Shown in pieces: positions 63,093-64,000 of a stretch of DNA of 64,000 nt (position 1 is the stretch's first letter; each line of letters begins with the position of its first letter). Made by a program: the position numbers and the translations under genes. This DNA comes from Onchocerca lupi (taxonomy: Eukaryota > Nematoda > Chromadorea > Rhabditida > Onchocercidae). The notes below the pieces were generated by a model. It was not told the DNA's origin. It did not search any database and saw nothing but the letters and a program-made list of their open reading frames with translations. The stretch lies in contig JAOVVO010000195.1 in the NCBI GenBank assembly GCA_028564675.1, positions 1 to 64,000 of the forward strand, read 5' to 3'.

Positions 63093-64000
63093 AGAGAAAA
63101 AGGAATATTGGTTGTTAACTTCAATGAGAATCGTACGTTGTGTTTCTTTCGACATTTTTTTTTCTTTTTTTTTGTGTGTAGCTGAACTCTAAAGCTTACA
63201 AGTAATAGTAGAAGAGAAATGTAATCTTATCACTCTGTTAAGTTATCACTTAAATGCCAACGATCCGATGTTGTCAGCCATCGGGATGATTGGCACGAAG
63301 AGATTATTAGCAAAAAAAAAGGAGGGGAAGGAACTATGTTAGATGTCATTGATGGGGCTGTTTGGTGTGATGATGATGCTGGTGGTAGTGCTAGGATGGA
63401 TGAGCCTTTTCCATTCAATCTAAGTATCCTTCGAGGAGCAGTAAAAGCTAATGTCCGAAATCTGTAGCCATCGCGGTTATCATCCCATCCATCCATCCAC
63501 CCAATTTTGACCATCCGCTACAATGCATTTTCATTTTCTACTCACAACTTTAACCTCAACCTTATGCAACAACTTTTTCATTTTATGTTCATCTGTTGTT
63601 TTATGAGCTACTAAAATTATCCCATTCCATATTCTACGAGAAATTCTATTCCTGAGTAAGCAGTATTCCGTTGGGTTTTATGATAACTCTAACTTGTCAT
63701 TTTTTCTTTCCTACCTCATTTCTCTCGTTGTTATCGTATATTGCAGTTATTGTTATTGTGGTTAGCATCAATAATGTTAGAGTGAAAAATAGTGGAAAAT
63801 TGCTGTTTTGCTGTTTATTTCATTTTCGAATACCTATTATTGAGCCGAGAAAAAGTGTTTTTTTCCCTTTTCTTTCGTGTGTTTTTTAAAAATTTTATTC
63901 CGATTGTTGGCTTCTTACATTTCATTGAAATTTAGAGAGAGTTTAGGGGATAAATGTTATTAAATATTCTATATATAGGTCTATTTTCGATTAAGTATAA

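Larger units (their letters stand above)
56019..64000. other. AT-rich, repeat-rich right flank
   Basis: The PAK promoter lies at the left. A candidate spliced-leader acceptor (TTATTTTAG, minus strand, around 56050) is 32 nt before its ATG. The rest holds poly(A)/poly(T) tracts, a GA run near 57715-57730, a CA microsatellite at 62129-62230, and a less AT-rich patch at about 62330-62540 with many CAAGCAAGC/GCTTGC-type words. Only two weak small-ORF candidates are listed. Confidence 0.5.

Noticed and set aside
63230..63514. 94-codon frame on - strand
   Set aside because: It overlaps a GGATGG simple repeat and has a competing open frame on the + strand; no motif or splice signals support it.
1..64000. 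tRNA, rRNA, spliced-leader RNA genes, CRISPR arrays or bacterial (Wolbachia-type) insertions
   Set aside because: I looked for B-box-like words, rRNA-like blocks, regularly spaced repeats and dense intron-free coding stretches, and found none that hold up by eye. A tRNA or covariance-model scan would be decisive.

Overview
The window is AT-rich nuclear DNA from a nematode, most likely a filarial (spirurid) worm. The reasons are short introns with T-rich 3' splice sites, candidate spliced-leader acceptors just upstream of several start codons, homopolymer A/T tracts, and proteins that look like nematode homologues of conserved animal families. The species call is inference. All gene models were built by hand from splice signals, reading frame and family similarity, and no database search was run.

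Layout. Positions 1-5611 are AT-rich DNA with simple repeats and no convincing gene. A TGF-beta family ligand resembling BMP3/GDF10 runs on the + strand (5612-10189, nine exons). Convergent to it is a small secreted peptide precursor (10937-12067, - strand, three exons) that ends in a possible amidated Arg-Phe peptide. At 13431-14030 there is a decayed mariner transposon. A DENND6 homologue fills 16536-20699 (- strand, 14 exons). Divergent from it, a FGD/EXC-5-type Rho-family GEF with DH, PH, FYVE and PH domains occupies 22753-30158 (+ strand, about 23 exons). Methionine aminopeptidase 1 lies at 31516-34377 (- strand, nine exons).

After about 5.9 kb without a recognisable gene comes the membrane subunit a of the V-type proton ATPase (40285-46997, + strand, 20 exons). 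Convergent to it is a group I p21-activated kinase (49996-56018, - strand, 13 exons). The last 8 kb is AT-rich and repeat-rich. It holds only two weak small-ORF candidates and a CA microsatellite.

The genes do not form an operon, because strands alternate. There is a loose theme: FGD (a GEF, typically for Cdc42), PAK (an effector of Cdc42/Rac), DENND6 (a Rab GEF) and V-ATPase all act in membrane and cytoskeleton organisation, but their proximity may be chance. The most unusual signals are atypical splice sites (three GC-AG introns, three TTTGAG acceptors, and one exon flanked by both), an apparent 27-nt intron or alternative-splicing cassette in the FGD gene, a 79-nt near-perfect hairpin inside the TGF-beta gene, and the peptide precursor, which I cannot assign to a known family.
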